Notes: generated from the letters alone by a model not told the origin. Counted from the stretch's first letter, positions 1 to 10,106 are shown. The stretch: 64,000 nucleotides of DNA from Candidatus Rifleibacteriota bacterium (GCA_015232575.1 JADFZL010000002.1:496001-560000); one strand, 5' to 3'. Translations and numbers: made by a program.

Positions 1-656
1 TTTTTCTGTTCATCAGTCAGATTGCTGTCTTTAAGAAGGTCGAGAATTCCAATAACTCCCATAAGAGGAGAACGAATATCGTGAATTATCGAACCGATCA
101 TCAGTCCTCTTTCTTTCTCCATGTTTTCAATTTTTTCCATCAAATTTTGAGAAAGTGCTAATGATCTGTTAAGTTTTTTTTCCATTTCATTTAATCTGCT
201 GATATCAGAAAAATTTTCAATAATCAATTCCTCTTTGTTTATGACGACTCTGAAGGAATTTTTAAGTATTTTTCTGACCTTTCCGTCAACAGAAAGCATT
301 GATCTTTCTGAACAATCATTTTCCTGTTTCAGATCACACAAAGGGCATCTTCCGTGGTCTTCCGGGCAAAGAAAGCAGTTGCACCTCTTTCCCGTAATTT
401 CAGAACAGCTCAAACCAATCATTTCAGAAGCTTCGTCGTTGGCAAACTTGATTTTTCGGGTTCCAGGTTCAACAATAAAAACTCCACCGGTAAGGTTTCT
501 GACAAAACTTTCAAGCAAAGCGCTTTCTTCGTTTTTCACCTCAGCTTTTTTTTGTTTGAGATCAATTATCTGCTTTTTATTGCGATAGAAGCTTAGAGCA
601 AGAACACCAACAAGGATAGCCAAAAACAGAATTTGAATGAATAATGTATTATGCAT
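1..656 (-). CDS. membrane-anchored PAS sensor histidine kinase, N-terminal part
   Basis: The reading frame runs off the window edge, so only about 218 N-terminal residues are visible. ATG at 656 is preceded by GGAG at good spacing. Residues about 4-22 form one hydrophobic helix (FIQILFLAILVGVLALSF). A PAS domain follows (GGVFIVEPGTRKIKFANDEA) carrying a cysteine cluster of the form C-x7-C-x-C-x2-C-x6-C-x2-C, a pattern seen in PAS sensors of anaerobes. Then a coiled-coil linker leads to the dimerisation/phosphoacceptor box with HDIRSPL, the His being the expected phosphorylation site. The ATPase domain must lie outside the window. It is a membrane-tethered sensor kinase; signal unknown. The cysteines could bind metal or respond to redox, but that is inference. 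Confidence 0.85.
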   Translation of the reverse strand, partial: MHNTLFIQILFLAILVGVLALSFYRNKKQIIDLKQKKAEVKNEESALLESFVRNLTGGVFIVEPGTRKIKFANDEASEMIGLSCSEITGKRCNCFLCPEDHGRCPLCDLKQENDCSERSMLSVDGKVRKILKNSFRVVINKEELIIENFSDISRLNEMEKKLNRSLALSQNLMEKIENMEKERGLMIGSIIHDIRSPLMGVIGILDLLKDSNLTDEQK

Positions 657-1272
657 AATTTCTTCTCCAGATATTTTCTCTCAAAATCAGCCCAATTTTA
701 ACAATTTTCAGCGTAAGAAAAATAATGATGTAACCCCTCTCGCTGGCAAATGAAGTTAGTTCCTCAAAGCTGTTTGTAAGATTGATTACCAAGATATATT
801 TGATAATCAGACACCATAATTATTGAATTATTTCGCTTTAGTTGTTTCTGTAAATTAAAACGCTGAAAAAGGCTAATTTGTCATCTGTCTTTTGTTTTCT
901 CTGATCAGTACAATGTGTTTCTGAAGCTGACCATAAAAAGTGTTTGTCTTACGAAATGGAAAAAAAAGATGCATCTCAAATAGATCAGACAAATAAATAA
1001 TTCGATTTGTCATATATCAAAAAAACGAACGCTTCAACACGCTCCTCAGTGGGGTTTCCCTGTTAAAAAGTTTGAAAGCCTTGCGGAATGTTGCAAGGCT
1101 TTCAAGGTATGCTGACGAACTATTTCTGTCGTATGAAAAATTTAAAAATCATCGTCACTGCTTGCTGATCTACCACTTTTTCAGAAAGAAGTTTTCCTGA
1201 TCATCACGCAAACCGATTACAGCTGCCAAAGTCCGAAACTTTAGAATGCAAAACCCTGTTCGAGAGGTTTGC
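657..1272. other. intergenic region
   Basis: About 615 bases between two minus-strand sensor genes. Both strands were read: no convincing ORF with a Shine-Dalgarno sequence. The only clear structure is the 13-bp hairpin at 1072-1105, listed separately. The remainder (657-1071) is AT-rich and should hold the promoter of the kinase ending at the window edge, but no sigma-70 boxes can be picked with confidence. Confidence 0.5.
1065..1105 (-). terminator. putative rho-independent terminator
   Basis: Perfect 13-bp inverted repeat TTGAAAGCCTTGC / GCAAGGCTTTCAA (1072-1084 and 1093-1105) with an 8-base loop. Read on the minus strand it is followed by ACTTTTTAAC, so it fits termination of the sensory operon that ends at 1273. 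Confidence 0.65.
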
Positions 1273-3411
1273 TCATCTCTTCTCTTTGGATGTTTCTTTC
1301 GGGGTATAGCGGTTCAGCATTTCTGCTAATTCTTCGTTTCGATAGGGTTTGCGAATGCTGCTGGTAAAACCGAATTCGGTGGGTCTGACCATTACAGGAT
1401 CTTCCGAATACCCGCTTGATGCATAGATTGGCATGTCTGGATACTGTTTTCGGAGTCCAACAATTGTCTCCTTGCCTCCCATGCCTCCAGGGATGGTCAA
1501 ATCGAAAAAGGCTCCGTCGATGGGCGCGCCATTAGTTGCAGCTTCGGCAAAAAGCTGCAGGGCTTCCTCGCCATCTTTTGCTTCAAGAATGGTATAACCC
1601 ATCTCCTTGAGTGAACGGCCGAGAATTTCTCTTATGTAAGGCTCGTCGTCCATGATCAGTATTCTGCCGCTGCCTGTGTGCGAAACCGACGCCTGGGAAA
1701 TTGATTGAACGTTTTCATTGTGCGATGCGGGAATAAATAGATGAAATGTTGTTCCTTTCCCCATAACCGATTCTACTTCGATACAGCCGTCGTGTTTCTG
1801 GAGGATTGCGTAACATGTTGCCAGGCCCAACCCATGCCCTTTCTGTTTGGTTGTAAAGAATGGGTCAAAGATACGTTTGAGTAGACCGGGTGGTATGCCG
1901 ATTCCGGTATCGTTAATCGAAAGTTTGATAAACATACCGGCTTTTAAAAGCATATTCTCGCCTTCTTTTACGACTACATTTTTTGCGGAAATAGCGATTC
2001 GGCCACCCATTGGCATTGCTTGCTGGGCATTGATTACAAGATTGTCTATCGCCTGCCCGATCTGGTTCTTGTCGAAATCGGCAAGCCAGAGGTCTTTCTC
2101 AATGTCATAATCACATGCAATTTTGGAACCCGAAAGAGCAAAGGAGACACTTTCCATGATGAGTGGAGCTAAATCAGAGGTCTGTCGCTTTGGTGTTCCA
2201 CCTTTTGAAAACGTGAGAAGCTGTTGGGTTAAATCTTTGGCGCGGCTGAAGACGGTCATGGCTTTTTTTAGATCAAGTGCAACCATTTTTTCGGTCGTGT
2301 TGGCAAGTGCGAGACCGATGTAACCGAAAATTCCCGCCAGCATATTGTTGAAATCATGGGCAATGCCGCCGGCAAGAATTCCGAGAGAGTCAAGCTTGTC
2401 AGTTCGTTGAAGAATGTCAAGAAGCTTTTGTCTTTCAGTCATATCCCGAAAAACCAGCACAACGCCAATACTGATGCCGTCTTTATTCAGAATGGGTGCC
2501 CCGCTGCTGGCGATAACCCGATCTGTGCCGTTCCGTGAAAGGATATGGCATGGATTGGTGAGTTCGATGATGCCGGTGGTTGCCGTGACTTTTTCGGCCG
2601 TATTTTCGCAAGGCAGACCAGGCTGATTGTTGATAATTTGAAAAACTGTGCTCAGAGGTTTCCCTTGAGCCTCGCTCTGTTGCCAGCCAGTAAGGTTTTC
2701 AGCTACTCTATTCATTATGACAACATTACCCTGCGTATCGGTAGTTATTAAACCGTCACTTATGCTTCGCAGAGTTATTGCCAGGCGTTCCTTTTCAAGC
2801 GCAAGTGCTTCTTCAGCTTGTTTGAGATCGGTTATGTCGCTTAGTACTATTCGGAACACGAATGTGCCGCCAGTAGACTTCACGGCGAGTGTGTTCAGTC
2901 GTGCCCAGAAGATTGTTCCGTTGGCCTTCAACATACGCAGCTCGACAGCTTTTAGCACACTTGTCTGCTCTGATCTTGTCGAAAGATCTTTGTTGAATTG
3001 TTTGCGGTGCAGGAAGAAGATATCCTGATCTTCACTGGCGACAAATCGGCTGAAAAGCTTGTTGAGCAGCACGCTGCGGTTAAGATCAAGCAGGGATGCC
3101 GCAGTGAGATTAGACTCCAGAATAACTCCCTTTTCGCTTACAGTGCAGTACCCCACTGGTGCCATATCGTAGAGGTCGAAATACCGAGCTCGCGACTCCT
3201 CAATTTCCGCCTGGGTTCTCAGCATTTCCTCATTCTGGACCTCAAGTTCTATCTGGTGCACTCTCAGTTCGTGCAGCAAACGCTGCGATTCTTCGATTGA
3301 AAATTTGTCAGAAAAAGCAAGTTCCGACGCTTCGGCTTGAAATTCGGCTCTCTTGCGCAGGTGCGCCACTTCGGAGGGCGTTTTTTTATTTTCTTGTTTC
3401 TGCTCGCTCAT
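1273..3411 (-). CDS. hybrid histidine kinase: PAS-PAS-HisKA-HATPase-receiver
   Basis: 712 residues, soluble. An N-terminal coiled coil (RLLHELRVHQIELEVQNEEM, about 45-70) leads into two PAS domains (about 78-198 and 205-325), a HisKA domain with the phosphoacceptor in GGIAHDFNN (about 350), a HATPase with N box (NAQQAM) and G boxes (DTGIGIP, GHGLGL), and a C-terminal receiver (about 585-705) with the DDE acidic pair and phosphoacceptor Asp in FDLTIPGG. Its ATG overlaps the stop of the upstream CheB-CheR gene as ATGA, so the two are translationally coupled. The NtrB-like H-box and attached receiver are typical of PAS hybrid kinases. It probably relays signals together with the upstream fusion protein; stimulus and output are not visible. 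Confidence 0.9.
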   Translation of the reverse strand: MSEQKQENKKTPSEVAHLRKRAEFQAEASELAFSDKFSIEESQRLLHELRVHQIELEVQNEEMLRTQAEIEESRARYFDLYDMAPVGYCTVSEKGVILESNLTAASLLDLNRSVLLNKLFSRFVASEDQDIFFLHRKQFNKDLSTRSEQTSVLKAVELRMLKANGTIFWARLNTLAVKSTGGTFVFRIVLSDITDLKQAEEALALEKERLAITLRSISDGLITTDTQGNVVIMNRVAENLTGWQQSEAQGKPLSTVFQIINNQPGLPCENTAEKVTATTGIIELTNPCHILSRNGTDRVIASSGAPILNKDGISIGVVLVFRDMTERQKLLDILQRTDKLDSLGILAGGIAHDFNNMLAGIFGYIGLALANTTEKMVALDLKKAMTVFSRAKDLTQQLLTFSKGGTPKRQTSDLAPLIMESVSFALSGSKIACDYDIEKDLWLADFDKNQIGQAIDNLVINAQQAMPMGGRIAISAKNVVVKEGENMLLKAGMFIKLSINDTGIGIPPGLLKRIFDPFFTTKQKGHGLGLATCYAILQKHDGCIEVESVMGKGTTFHLFIPASHNENVQSISQASVSHTGSGRILIMDDEPYIREILGRSLKEMGYTILEAKDGEEALQLFAEAATNGAPIDGAFFDLTIPGGMGGKETIVGLRKQYPDMPIYASSGYSEDPVMVRPTEFGFTSSIRKPYRNEELAEMLNRYTPKETSKEKR

Positions 3412-6400
3412 GGTGGATCCTTTCGATTATTGTTTTTTGGAGCGCTCTTAGACGATTTAGCCCGCAAGAGGCTGGTCAGATTCCGCCATGTGGAATGCAG
3501 AAAAGTTTTACCACGTTCATGGTAGACGGTCATTGTAATTTCGACTGGAATGACATCGCCATTGGCCTGGCAGTGAACCCAGTCAAATCTGATGCACCCT
3601 CTGTTCAGGCACTGTACAATCATTTCTTCGGATTTTTTTGCTGAAAGACTGCCGTCTGGCTGACGCTTGGGCGATAATGCTGCTGCATCAGTGGCCAGCA
3701 GTTCTTCCCTGGTCATTCCCAGCATGTCCAGAGCTGCCTGGTTGCAATCGACAATGCCCAGGTTGCGCCCTCCATCTTCAATCTCGTTGATTACGTGTGC
3801 ATCAAGTGAACTTTCATACAGTGTTCGGTATTTCTGCTCAACTTCGCGACGTGTTTCTTCAGCTTGTTTGTAATCTGTGATGTCATGTATTATAGAATAG
3901 ATAATGGGTTTTCCAGCAATCATGATGTTGTTGCTGAATGTCTCAACATCCCGGACGGACCCGTCTGCCCTGCGATGACGAAACTGAAAGCAGTTGCGCT
4001 GTGATGTTGTTACTTTCTCAATTTCCTTTTTCACCGATTCTGGCGAAAGCGTGTTTATCTGTTGAATATGCATCTGTCTGAGTGTCTCAATTGGCCAGCC
4101 GTAGAACTGTGCTGCTGCGGTGTTGGCCTCTTTTATGGCTCCAGTATTCGGGTCAATAAGCAACTTAATTGCAGAGTGCCCTTCAAACATGCTTCTGAAT
4201 TGTTCCTCGGTTTCATGCAGCCTCTCTTGAGATTGTTTCATCTCCGTGACGTCTTCGAAGGTGATCACCGCGCCTTCAACGACGTTTTCGAGTGTGCGAT
4301 AGGGGTGAATACGCATGATATACCATCTGCCATCAGAGCTTTGCACATGTTTCTCTTTGGGAATGAGTGTGTCCAGCACGGACTGTGTATCTGCTGCCAG
4401 GGTTTGATAGTTCTTCAGATTAGATAAGATGTGGTTCACTGGCCTGCCCAGGTCTGTGAGAATCAGGTTGATTATGTCGGTTGCGGCTGGGGTGAAGCGC
4501 AGGATGCGTAACTGGTGATTTACGAAGACAGTTGCGATTCCTGTGCCGGCCAGCAGGTTGTTCATGTCGTTGTTGGCTCGTGACAGGTCAGTCACTTTGG
4601 TCAGCAATTCGGAGTTGACTGTTGCCAGCTCTTCGTTTACTGACTGCAACTCCTCTTTGGAGGTCTCCAGTTCTTCGTTTGTTGATTGCAGCTCTTCGTT
4701 GACTGATTGCATCTCTTCATTGGAAGACTTGAGTTCTTCGTTGGAAGTCTCCAACTCCTCGTTGGCGGTTTGCAGATATTCTTCCTTCGCATGTAATTCC
4801 TGCTTGAGCGCGGCAATGCGAGCGTCGGCATCTACTGCTTCTGCTGTGGCAGTGCCTGGGAGATTAATCGATTTGCTTTTTTCGACAGCGTTTGGCGCTG
4901 GAAGGTCAGGAGCAATTTGTAGGATGACCAGAAACAGAGCCATCTCGCCTGGCGCGGCTGGCTTTTCTTGCGCTAATGAGGTCAGGTTCGGTGGTACCAG
5001 GCGGATGGTCAGGTTGACTGATGAAAAGTCGCCATTGGTTTTTATGCGTAACCCTGCGCGGTAAAATGTTTTCCCTGTCTCGGCGACTTTGTGCAGGGCA
5101 ATTGTCAGTTCGTGTTTAAGACCTTCGCGGGCCATCTTGAGGATGTTGTTTACGCCGGCTTCGCCAGGCGTTGGTTCCAGATATAACCCTGTACGACCGT
5201 GCAGATAGAGGATGTCACCCTGTGCGGTGACCAGCGCTCCGGCCGGAGCGAGTTGTTTAAGTATTGCGGTTTCGGTCAGTTCCCGAAGCGGGAGACTTGT
5301 GGAAATCACTGTTTGTGCGCAGGTGGCGGGTTGTGCAGCTTCGTCATCCGATATTGCCGTGGGTGGGATAAAACGGCCCTGAGCAAAGCGTTTGCCGCTG
5401 TGGAAATCTTCATGGCGTTGATAAATCTTTGCTTTGCGCTCCTTAGGGATAAAAAGGTCGGTTTTCTCACCAACGGTTTCGGAGGTTCCCAGAAAGAGAA
5501 AACCATTTGGATTAAGTGCGTAGTGGAATAGAGGAATAAGTTTCTTTTGTAACTCTCCGCTCATGTAGATAAGAAGGTTGCGACAACTGATCAGATCCAG
5601 TTTGGAAAAGGGCGGGTCCTTTATGACGTTCTGCTCGGAGAATATCAGCATGTCGCGTATGCTTTTGTGGATACGATAGGCGCTTGGTATTTCTTCTAGG
5701 GTGTCTGGTTGGGGCTCAAAAAAACGTGTGAGTCGTTCTGGAGTCAGGTCGGCGTCAATATTTGCCGGATAGATACCGGTGCGCGCGGTGGCAATGGCAT
5801 GACTGTCGATGTCAGTGGCGAAGATCTGCACCTTGAAATGCTGCATTTTTGCCTCTTGCCATTCGGCGAGCAGTATGGCGAGCGAATAGGCTTCCTCGCC
5901 CGTTGAACAACCTGGTGTCCAGATGCGTATTGTCGTGCCGGGTTGGCGGTTGGCAAAGAGTTGCGGAATGACCTGTTCCTCAATGGCGGCAAAGGCTTCC
6001 GGGTCACGGAAGAAGTTGGTTACTCCGATCAGCATATCGCGAAAGAGAGCTTCAGTTTCGGCAGGGGTTTCCTGCAAAAACTTGACGTATCCGTCTATGG
6101 TTTCTATCTGGTGAACGGCCATACGCCGTTCAATGCGCCGCAGAATTGTGGATGACTTGTATTGCGAAAAGTCATGTCCTACCTGGTTCCGCAGAAGGAC
6201 GAAGATTTTTTTCAATGCGTTTTCGGCCTTTGATGTTTGCGCAGTGGATTTGGATATGGTATTAAAAGCTCTGTTTTTATAGGCGATAAGCTGGGCTGGC
6301 ATCTCGGCTGGGGGCAGTTCGTAGTCTACAAGTCCCGTGGCGATTGCACTGCGCGGCATGCCGTCATACTCGGTGCAAACAGGATTCTGGGCCATCACCA

Positions 6401-7007
6401 TGCCGCCCTCGTCCTTGATTGCGCGAATGCCCTGAGTGCCATCTCTGCCTGTACCGGAGAGTATGATGCCGATGGCACGCTCATGTTGATCCAGAGCAAG
6501 CGAGCGGAAGAAGAAGTCTATGGGAAGACGTTGACCGCGCGGGGCGGAAGGTTCCAGAAGTTGAAGTGTGCCGCCGAGAAAAGCCATGTCGTGGCCAGGC
6601 GGAATGATGTATGCGCAGTTTGGTCGAACGCGCATGCCGTCCTCGACCTCGAAGACCTGCATGCGTGTGTAGTGTCTGATCAGCTCTGTCAGGACGCTTT
6701 TGTGGTCAGGAGCCAGGTGCTGCACCAGTATGAAAGCCATGCCCGGATCGGCATCGACCGGCATTCCCTTGAAAAACGCCTCGAAGGCCGCCAGTCCACC
6801 AGCCGAGGCACCGATGCCTACTATGGGAAATGTGGCGCTCTCAATTGCTTCCGCCTGCGCTTCCTGAGCGTTTTTTGAGGCAGACTCACTTGATAATTCG
6901 CAGTCAATTTTCTCTCCGCTGTTTTTATTAACGGTTAGAGTTTTTCTGGCAGTTTGCTTAGTCTTTTTGGTAGCACTTTCACTGTTTGTGGTGCTGTTCT
7001 TTTTCAT
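3408..7007 (-). CDS. CheB-CheR fusion with coiled coil and PAS domains
   Basis: Start taken at ATG 7007 (GAGAGG 7 bases upstream) rather than the in-frame TTG at 7022, giving 1199 residues. Order: disordered Lys/Ser-rich N-terminus; CheB-type methylesterase (about 45-235) with catalytic Ser in GIGASAGG, His in VQHLAPDH and Asp in SGTGRDG; CheR-type methyltransferase (about 265-530) with SAM motif TPGCSTGEEAYS and SCRNLLIYM; a striking heptad coiled coil of repeated NEELxxSNEEL units (about 690-760); then three PAS-like domains. The 4-base overlap with the downstream hybrid kinase says they act together. Such fusions are usually unlinked to chemotaxis arrays and are thought to regulate a partner kinase. 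Base composition is visibly richer in G+C than the flanking genes, hinting at acquisition. Confidence 0.92.
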   Translation of the reverse strand: MKKNSTTNSESATKKTKQTARKTLTVNKNSGEKIDCELSSESASKNAQEAQAEAIESATFPIVGIGASAGGLAAFEAFFKGMPVDADPGMAFILVQHLAPDHKSVLTELIRHYTRMQVFEVEDGMRVRPNCAYIIPPGHDMAFLGGTLQLLEPSAPRGQRLPIDFFFRSLALDQHERAIGIILSGTGRDGTQGIRAIKDEGGMVMAQNPVCTEYDGMPRSAIATGLVDYELPPAEMPAQLIAYKNRAFNTISKSTAQTSKAENALKKIFVLLRNQVGHDFSQYKSSTILRRIERRMAVHQIETIDGYVKFLQETPAETEALFRDMLIGVTNFFRDPEAFAAIEEQVIPQLFANRQPGTTIRIWTPGCSTGEEAYSLAILLAEWQEAKMQHFKVQIFATDIDSHAIATARTGIYPANIDADLTPERLTRFFEPQPDTLEEIPSAYRIHKSIRDMLIFSEQNVIKDPPFSKLDLISCRNLLIYMSGELQKKLIPLFHYALNPNGFLFLGTSETVGEKTDLFIPKERKAKIYQRHEDFHSGKRFAQGRFIPPTAISDDEAAQPATCAQTVISTSLPLRELTETAILKQLAPAGALVTAQGDILYLHGRTGLYLEPTPGEAGVNNILKMAREGLKHELTIALHKVAETGKTFYRAGLRIKTNGDFSSVNLTIRLVPPNLTSLAQEKPAAPGEMALFLVILQIAPDLPAPNAVEKSKSINLPGTATAEAVDADARIAALKQELHAKEEYLQTANEELETSNEELKSSNEEMQSVNEELQSTNEELETSKEELQSVNEELATVNSELLTKVTDLSRANNDMNNLLAGTGIATVFVNHQLRILRFTPAATDIINLILTDLGRPVNHILSNLKNYQTLAADTQSVLDTLIPKEKHVQSSDGRWYIMRIHPYRTLENVVEGAVITFEDVTEMKQSQERLHETEEQFRSMFEGHSAIKLLIDPNTGAIKEANTAAAQFYGWPIETLRQMHIQQINTLSPESVKKEIEKVTTSQRNCFQFRHRRADGSVRDVETFSNNIMIAGKPIIYSIIHDITDYKQAEETRREVEQKYRTLYESSLDAHVINEIEDGGRNLGIVDCNQAALDMLGMTREELLATDAAALSPKRQPDGSLSAKKSEEMIVQCLNRGCIRFDWVHCQANGDVIPVEITMTVYHERGKTFLHSTWRNLTSLLRAKSSKSAPKNNNRKDPP

Positions 7008-7383
7008 TGTAAAACCTCTCAATTTTCACTGCCACAATAAACAATTTCAAGATTAAGTTGCGTAAAGATTCATGCGACAAACCTTTTGTGGACTTTTGCA
7101 TAAGCCAGTATAACTCAAAATGCACTGATTAGCTATGTAAAGCTGTCTAAAACTATGATCTTTGTTGCCAGCAAGTTATTGTATGACAGAATGCAATTCT
7201 TAAGATTTATCTTATGTGAACTCTCTCACTTTTTTGAAAAACTATTTATTAATAAAACTTTATGTAACGTTAATTTACCCGCAGGTGATGCTGAAGGTAA
7301 ACCCTGTGTTGTTAGCAGTTTAGTGGTGAAAAGAGACTATTGATGTGGAAGATGTTGGATATCTCATCGCAGCATCCACAAAG
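7008..7383. other. intergenic region, nothing clear
   Basis: About 375 bases of AT-rich sequence upstream of the CheB-CheR gene, which should contain its promoter. A 62-codon open frame here has no ribosome binding site and no recognisable features, and was not called. Confidence 0.4.
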
Positions 7384-7547
7384 TCTAAGTATGTAAAATC
7401 TTAAATAAGGGGTCAAATTTGCATGTTAACTTTTGGGTGTCATCTCGAACGAATGTGAGAGATCTCGGTAAGTGCTAGATTTCTCCCTTCGGTCGAAATG
7501 ACATAATATAAATGCCCCCTTTATTAAAATTTGCTGTACGTAAGAAA
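7384..7547 (+). repeat. MITE-like dispersed element, copy 1
   Basis: About 160 bases that match, in reverse orientation, 12080-12246. The core is an imperfect palindrome, GTCATCTCGAACGAATGTGA on one arm and CTTCGGTCGAAATGACA on the other, around GAGATCTC / GATTTCTC. The similarity extends beyond the palindrome: both copies carry AAATCTTAAATAAGG-GTCAAATTTGC-TGTTAAC on one flank and CCCTTTATTAA-ATTTGCTGTA on the other. No transposase is encoded. Confidence 0.8.
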
Positions 7548-7649
7548 CAAAAGAACTGGTCAAATTCTCTTTTAGTGGTATAATAGCTCTGTCAGAACCC
7601 ATAAAACCGCAAATAAACGATAAGCAATTATTCTCAGGGAGGAAGTGAA

Positions 7650-8468
7650 ATGGGCAGATATAGTCCAAAAATTGATCTTGTTTTCAGAAAACTCTTCGGA
7701 AGCGAAGAAAATAAATTGATTCTTCTTTCTCTGGTAAACAGTATTTTAAATTGCAAACCTGCAATAAAAGATCTGACGATTAAGAATCCGTATAATCTTG
7801 CGACTTATGTTGGCGGAAAAACCAGCATTCTTGACATCAAAGCCGTCGATGAAAATGGCACATGGTATGACATTGAACTTCAAATAGGTGAGCAGGGTTT
7901 TTATGGAAAAAGAGCACTGTACTACTTGTCCAAAATGTACGTTGATCAGCTTGAAAATGCTGAACAATTCAGCCTTCTTAATAAAACCATAGGTATTCAT
8001 CTGATTGACTTCAAATATTTTTATGACGAAAGATATGTCAGGCATTTTGTGTACAAGGATAATGAAACAAATGAGTATGATGAAAATTTGAGTTATCAGC
8101 AATTGTATTTTATTGAACTGAACAAATTTGATAAAGACTGGAGCGAATCCAGAACTCTGCTGGAAAGATGGGTAACTTTTCTGAACAGATCCCATCGCCT
8201 TGAGAAAGGTGAAATTCCAAAGGAAATTGCTGGGTATTCAGAAATGGTTATGGCTGCGAAAAAACTAGATGAAATGAGCTTCACAAAAGAAGAGCTGGAA
8301 ATATATGAATCCGAGAGAAAAAAGAGAATGGATGCCCACGAAGAACTTCGTACTGCACTCGAAAAAGGTGAAAAGAAAGGCTATGAAAAAGGTATGGATC
8401 AAGCTTTGAAAAAAATGATTGCATCGGGAATGAATGAAATCGACGCGAAAAAAATCCTCGGGCTGTGA
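7650..8468 (+). CDS. Rpn/PD-(D/E)XK family putative transposase-nuclease
   Basis: 272 residues. N-terminus PKIDLVFRKLFGSEENKLILLSLVNSIL is the hallmark of the Rpn recombination-promoting nuclease / PD-(D/E)XK nuclease family transposase group. The nuclease core is visible as ILDIKAVDENGTWYDIELQI (Asp, then Glu-x-Gln in place of the usual E-x-K). The C-terminus is a charged helix (EKGEKKGYEKGMDQALKKM) with the repeating EKGxEKG pattern often found in this family. A strong GGGAGG precedes the ATG. These proteins are mobile-associated DNA endonucleases; cellular role is uncertain. It lies directly beside MITE-like copy 1, whose pair lies past argG. Confidence 0.85.
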   Translation: MGRYSPKIDLVFRKLFGSEENKLILLSLVNSILNCKPAIKDLTIKNPYNLATYVGGKTSILDIKAVDENGTWYDIELQIGEQGFYGKRALYYLSKMYVDQLENAEQFSLLNKTIGIHLIDFKYFYDERYVRHFVYKDNETNEYDENLSYQQLYFIELNKFDKDWSESRTLLERWVTFLNRSHRLEKGEIPKEIAGYSEMVMAAKKLDEMSFTKEELEIYESERKKRMDAHEELRTALEKGEKKGYEKGMDQALKKMIASGMNEIDAKKILGL

Positions 8469-8516
8469 ATCTCAAGACGTACTTGTAGCTCAGCAAAACC
8501 AATGCAATCGGGCTGT

Positions 8517-8595
8517 TATATCAACGCTCATTGAAAAGTTCCTATTTTCACCCTCTACCCGCCGTCTGCGTTTGAGAGGGTTGGGTTTCTATGCC
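8517..8595 (+). repeat. dispersed repeat family C, copy 1
   Basis: Shares TATATCAACGCTCATTGAAA and AGTTCCT-TTTTC-CCCTCT with the inverted copy at 23190-23270; a fragment is at 44751-44785. Contains the inverted repeat ACCCTCT (8550-8556) / AGAGGGT (8575-8581), which may also serve as a terminator between the convergent nuclease gene and argH. Confidence 0.6.
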
Positions 8596-8639
8596 TCTTT
8601 ATATAGCTGGCAACGTTCACTTACTTAAGATTTTCGTTT

Positions 8640-10031
8640 TCAGTGATTGTTTATGCGGAACTGACGAATCTGTTCTTTTACACTTTCCGGAGATGTGCCG
8701 CCATAGCTGTTTCGTCTACTAACGCATGAATCAACAGAGAGAATATCGAAAATTCCATTATGAATTCGGGGCTCAACAGATTGCATCGTTTTCAGATCAA
8801 GTTCTTTCAGTGTACAACCACGTTCTTCTGCTTGCTGAACAATTTTTGCACTTATGGAATGCGCACTGCGGAAGGGAATGTCCAGATTACATACAAGCCA
8901 GTCGGCCAGATCGGTTGCTTCAGGGAAGCCTGCACCGGCTGCCTGTCGCATGGTTTCCGAATTGACTTTCATGTCTTCAAGCATTCCCTTCATGGCACAA
9001 ATACTGAGAATCAGATTGTCATAAGTATCAAAAACCGGCTCCTTGTCCTCTTGAAGATCTTTTGAGTATGCAAGTGGAAGGCCCTTCAAAACAATAAGAA
9101 GCGATGTCAAATCTCCGATAATCCTTCCGCTCTTTCCGCGAATAAGTTCTGCAGCGTCAGGGTTCTTTTTCTGAGGCATAATTGAACTTCCGGTTGTAAA
9201 GGCATCTGACAAGACAATAAATCTGAACTGCGGAGAACTCCACAGCACAAGCTCCTCTGCAAACCTTGAAAGGTGTACAGCAGCAACCGATGCAGCGGCA
9301 AGAAAATCAATCGCAAAATCACGGTCAGAAACTGTGTCAAGCGAATTGGCTGTCGGACGATCAAATCCGAGAGCATCTGAGGTGTGATTGCGGTCAATGG
9401 GAAAGGTTGTTCCAGCCAATGCGGCAACCCCAAGCGGACATTGATTCATTCTTCTTTTTGCATCAGAAAATCTTGAGCGGTCACGTTCGATCATCTCACA
9501 GTAAGCCATGAGATGATGCCCGAATGTAACCGGTTGTGCAGACTGCATGTGCGTATAGCCAGGCATAACCGTCTCAGAATGTTTCTCCGCAGTCGAAACC
9601 AGTGTATTCTGCAATTCAAGAAGGTGCAGATTGATTGCGCCAATTGCATCCCGTACCCAGAGTCTGAAATCGGTTATAACCTGATCATTTCTTGACCTTG
9701 CGGTGTGAAGCTTTCCAGCAGTGGGGCCTATGATTTGTCCAAGGCGATTTTCAATGTTCATGTGAATATCTTCCAGAACTTCTTTAAATTGAAATTCGCC
9801 CGCAGATATCTCTCCTTCAATCTGATCAAGACCTTTAATTATCAGTGAGCCATCAGAAGGGCTGATTATCTGGCATGCAACAAGCATATTGCAATGCGCA
9901 CGTGAAGCACGGATATCCTGAAAAGCGAGACGCTGATCAAAGGTTATTGATGCATTCATTTTCTGCATTACTTCAGATGGACTTGAGGTAAAACGCCCGC
10001 CCCACATCGGGTTAGCATTCTTAACTGTCAT
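8640..10031 (-). CDS. argH: argininosuccinate lyase
   Basis: 463 residues, the usual length. Cleaves argininosuccinate to arginine and fumarate, the last step of arginine synthesis; cytoplasmic homotetramer of the fumarase/aspartase superfamily. Seen: MWGGRF near the N-terminus, [27 protein letters not shown], and the superfamily signature [12 protein letters not shown] holding the catalytic serine loop. ATG has AAAAAGGTG upstream. It lies 227 bases downstream of argG on the same strand, with a palindromic repeat in the gap, so the two may be cotranscribed with the repeat acting as an attenuating or stabilising hairpin. No ARG box was recognised. Confidence 0.98.
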   Translation of the reverse strand: MTVKNANPMWGGRFTSSPSEVMQKMNASITFDQRLAFQDIRASRAHCNMLVACQIISPSDGSLIIKGLDQIEGEISAGEFQFKEVLEDIHMNIENRLGQIIGPTAGKLHTARSRNDQVITDFRLWVRDAIGAINLHLLELQNTLVSTAEKHSETVMPGYTHMQSAQPVTFGHHLMAYCEMIERDRSRFSDAKRRMNQCPLGVAALAGTTFPIDRNHTSDALGFDRPTANSLDTVSDRDFAIDFLAAASVAAVHLSRFAEELVLWSSPQFRFIVLSDAFTTGSSIMPQKKNPDAAELIRGKSGRIIGDLTSLLIVLKGLPLAYSKDLQEDKEPVFDTYDNLILSICAMKGMLEDMKVNSETMRQAAGAGFPEATDLADWLVCNLDIPFRSAHSISAKIVQQAEERGCTLKELDLKTMQSVEPRIHNGIFDILSVDSCVSRRNSYGGTSPESVKEQIRQFRINNH

Positions 10032-10106
10032 GTTTTTTCACCTTTTTTATCGGGGTGTGACCTTGTCTTGATGTGTTTTATGCCTTGATTCATTTCGTTT
10101 GATTCA

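Noticed and set aside
4543..5064. 173-codon plus-strand frame opposite the CheB-CheR gene
   Set aside because: Antisense shadow of the NEEL-repeat coiled coil; Ser-rich translation is a by-product of the repeated codons.
6237..6878. 213-codon plus-strand frame opposite the CheB domain
   Set aside because: Antisense shadow of a strongly supported gene.
7155..7343. 62-codon plus-strand frame upstream of the MITE-like copy
   Set aside because: No ribosome site, composition like the intergenic background.
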